This document shows positions 63,358 to 64,000 of a stretch of DNA of 64,000 bases, piece by piece. Numbering within the stretch: position 1 is the stretch's first letter; the number at the start of each line of letters is the position of its first letter. Under the pieces are notes generated by a model. The model had not been told where the DNA came from. It was given only the letters and a program-made list of their open reading frames with translations, and did no database searches. Source of the stretch: Nemophila menziesii (lineage: Eukaryota; Streptophyta; Magnoliopsida; Boraginales; Hydrophyllaceae); assembly GCA_029959085.1 (NCBI GenBank), contig JARWIR010000035.1:5376501-5440500 (forward strand), in the 5' to 3' direction. The position numbers and the translations under genes were made by a program.

Positions 63358-64000
63358 TTCTAAACAATGTCTACTAAGTTATACATTTACAATGGATCTC
63401 TGTCCCTACTTGATATTGACATTATTCCTATTATCCTTTTTTATACTTATATTGATGTAAAGTTTGCATCCATATGAGGACCATTCAAAATATATATCAT
63501 TTTGGTCTCATGTTTTCCTTTTGACTTTTTAAAATTTATTTATTATTTTTTTAATCTCAAATATATAAAGAGTTTAGTATTTTATGGACATGTTGTTTTA
63601 AAATTATAAATTCTATTAGATAAATTTTATTTAGGTTTACTATGCATAATTGACTCTATATTTAAATCCTATTGATACATGTTAGTTTATGTACTTGTAA
63701 ATTTCTTAACAATAAACTGGATTTTGAAATCTATTGAGTACTATTATGTTTAGAGATAATACTTTTTTTCTTTTGTTTGAGACTTCATTTATAAGACCAT
63801 ATAACTATGTTTTCTCCATGATAGTAGGATAGAGAAGAATGAAAATTTAATCAAAATCATTAAATATAGATTAAATAATATGTTTTATATCTTGTGGCAG
63901 GTTATGTGTTATGTGAAGAATTTTTATTATTCAAATGTCAAGATCGTTGGCCATAACATTTTAATTAAGTGTGGTTCTCCTTCTTTTAGCTTGACCACAA

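Larger units (their letters stand above)
62041..64000 (+). repeat. Array B unit 7 (partial, cut by window end)
   Basis: The first 1960 bp of a further B unit, ending inside the exon-like block that corresponds to 42680-42820. It shares the B6 variants. The array evidently continues beyond the window, so total copy number is unknown. Confidence 0.95.

Overview
The window is one very AT-rich eukaryotic repeat locus with no clearly intact, recognisable protein gene, no rRNA or tRNA gene and no CRISPR. A flowering-plant nuclear genome is the best guess. The grounds are a Mutator-type MITE with 9-bp target duplications, AAACCCTAA telo-box motifs just downstream of TATA boxes, GTAAGT/GTATGT splice donors, a kinase-like relic with a plant-style VIHRDFK motif, and megabase-style head-to-tail arrays. 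Species and chromosome cannot be told from the sequence.

Layout. Nearly all of it is a single repeat family in two nested head-to-tail arrays, all in the same orientation. Array A (1-40825) has six long units starting, by my arbitrary phase, at 4, 7451, 13967, 20531, 27092 and 35932. Spacings are 7447, 6516, 6564, 6561 and 8840 bp, and the last A unit runs on into array B. A1 is the most diverged. A2-A5 share a ~1.0-kb deletion. A5 is long because it holds an internal 2.28-kb tandem duplication. Array B (40826-64000, continuing past the window) has six full units and one partial unit of 3.55 kb (B2 is 3446 bp). A B unit is the 3' half of an A-type unit plus the first ~200 bp of the next. Its left edge is the target-site duplication of a ~180-bp MITE. 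B units differ at only a handful of positions each, so B is a young secondary amplification from the end of A.

What a unit carries. The 5' ~4.6 kb of A units is non-coding or relic sequence. It includes a short protein-kinase catalytic-loop relic, a conserved 9-bp-stem hairpin and several short ORFs whose differences between copies are nearly all amino-acid changing, which argues against coding. The 3' half shared by A and B holds TATA-like elements, telo-box motifs, a candidate two-exon small ORF (open in B, broken or missing in A), further exon-like blocks, a 65-bp tandem repeat, a degenerate ~22-bp minisatellite and an AT palindrome.

Interpretation. No set of genes is seen working together. 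The interest lies in the amplification history: a MITE inserted at a TATA box, a recombination within the MITE's target duplication founding a new array, deletions and duplications at short microhomologies, and one B copy (B2) in which a 109-bp deletion joins two ATG codons exactly and removes two upstream ORFs. Whether any B unit is transcribed cannot be judged from DNA alone.
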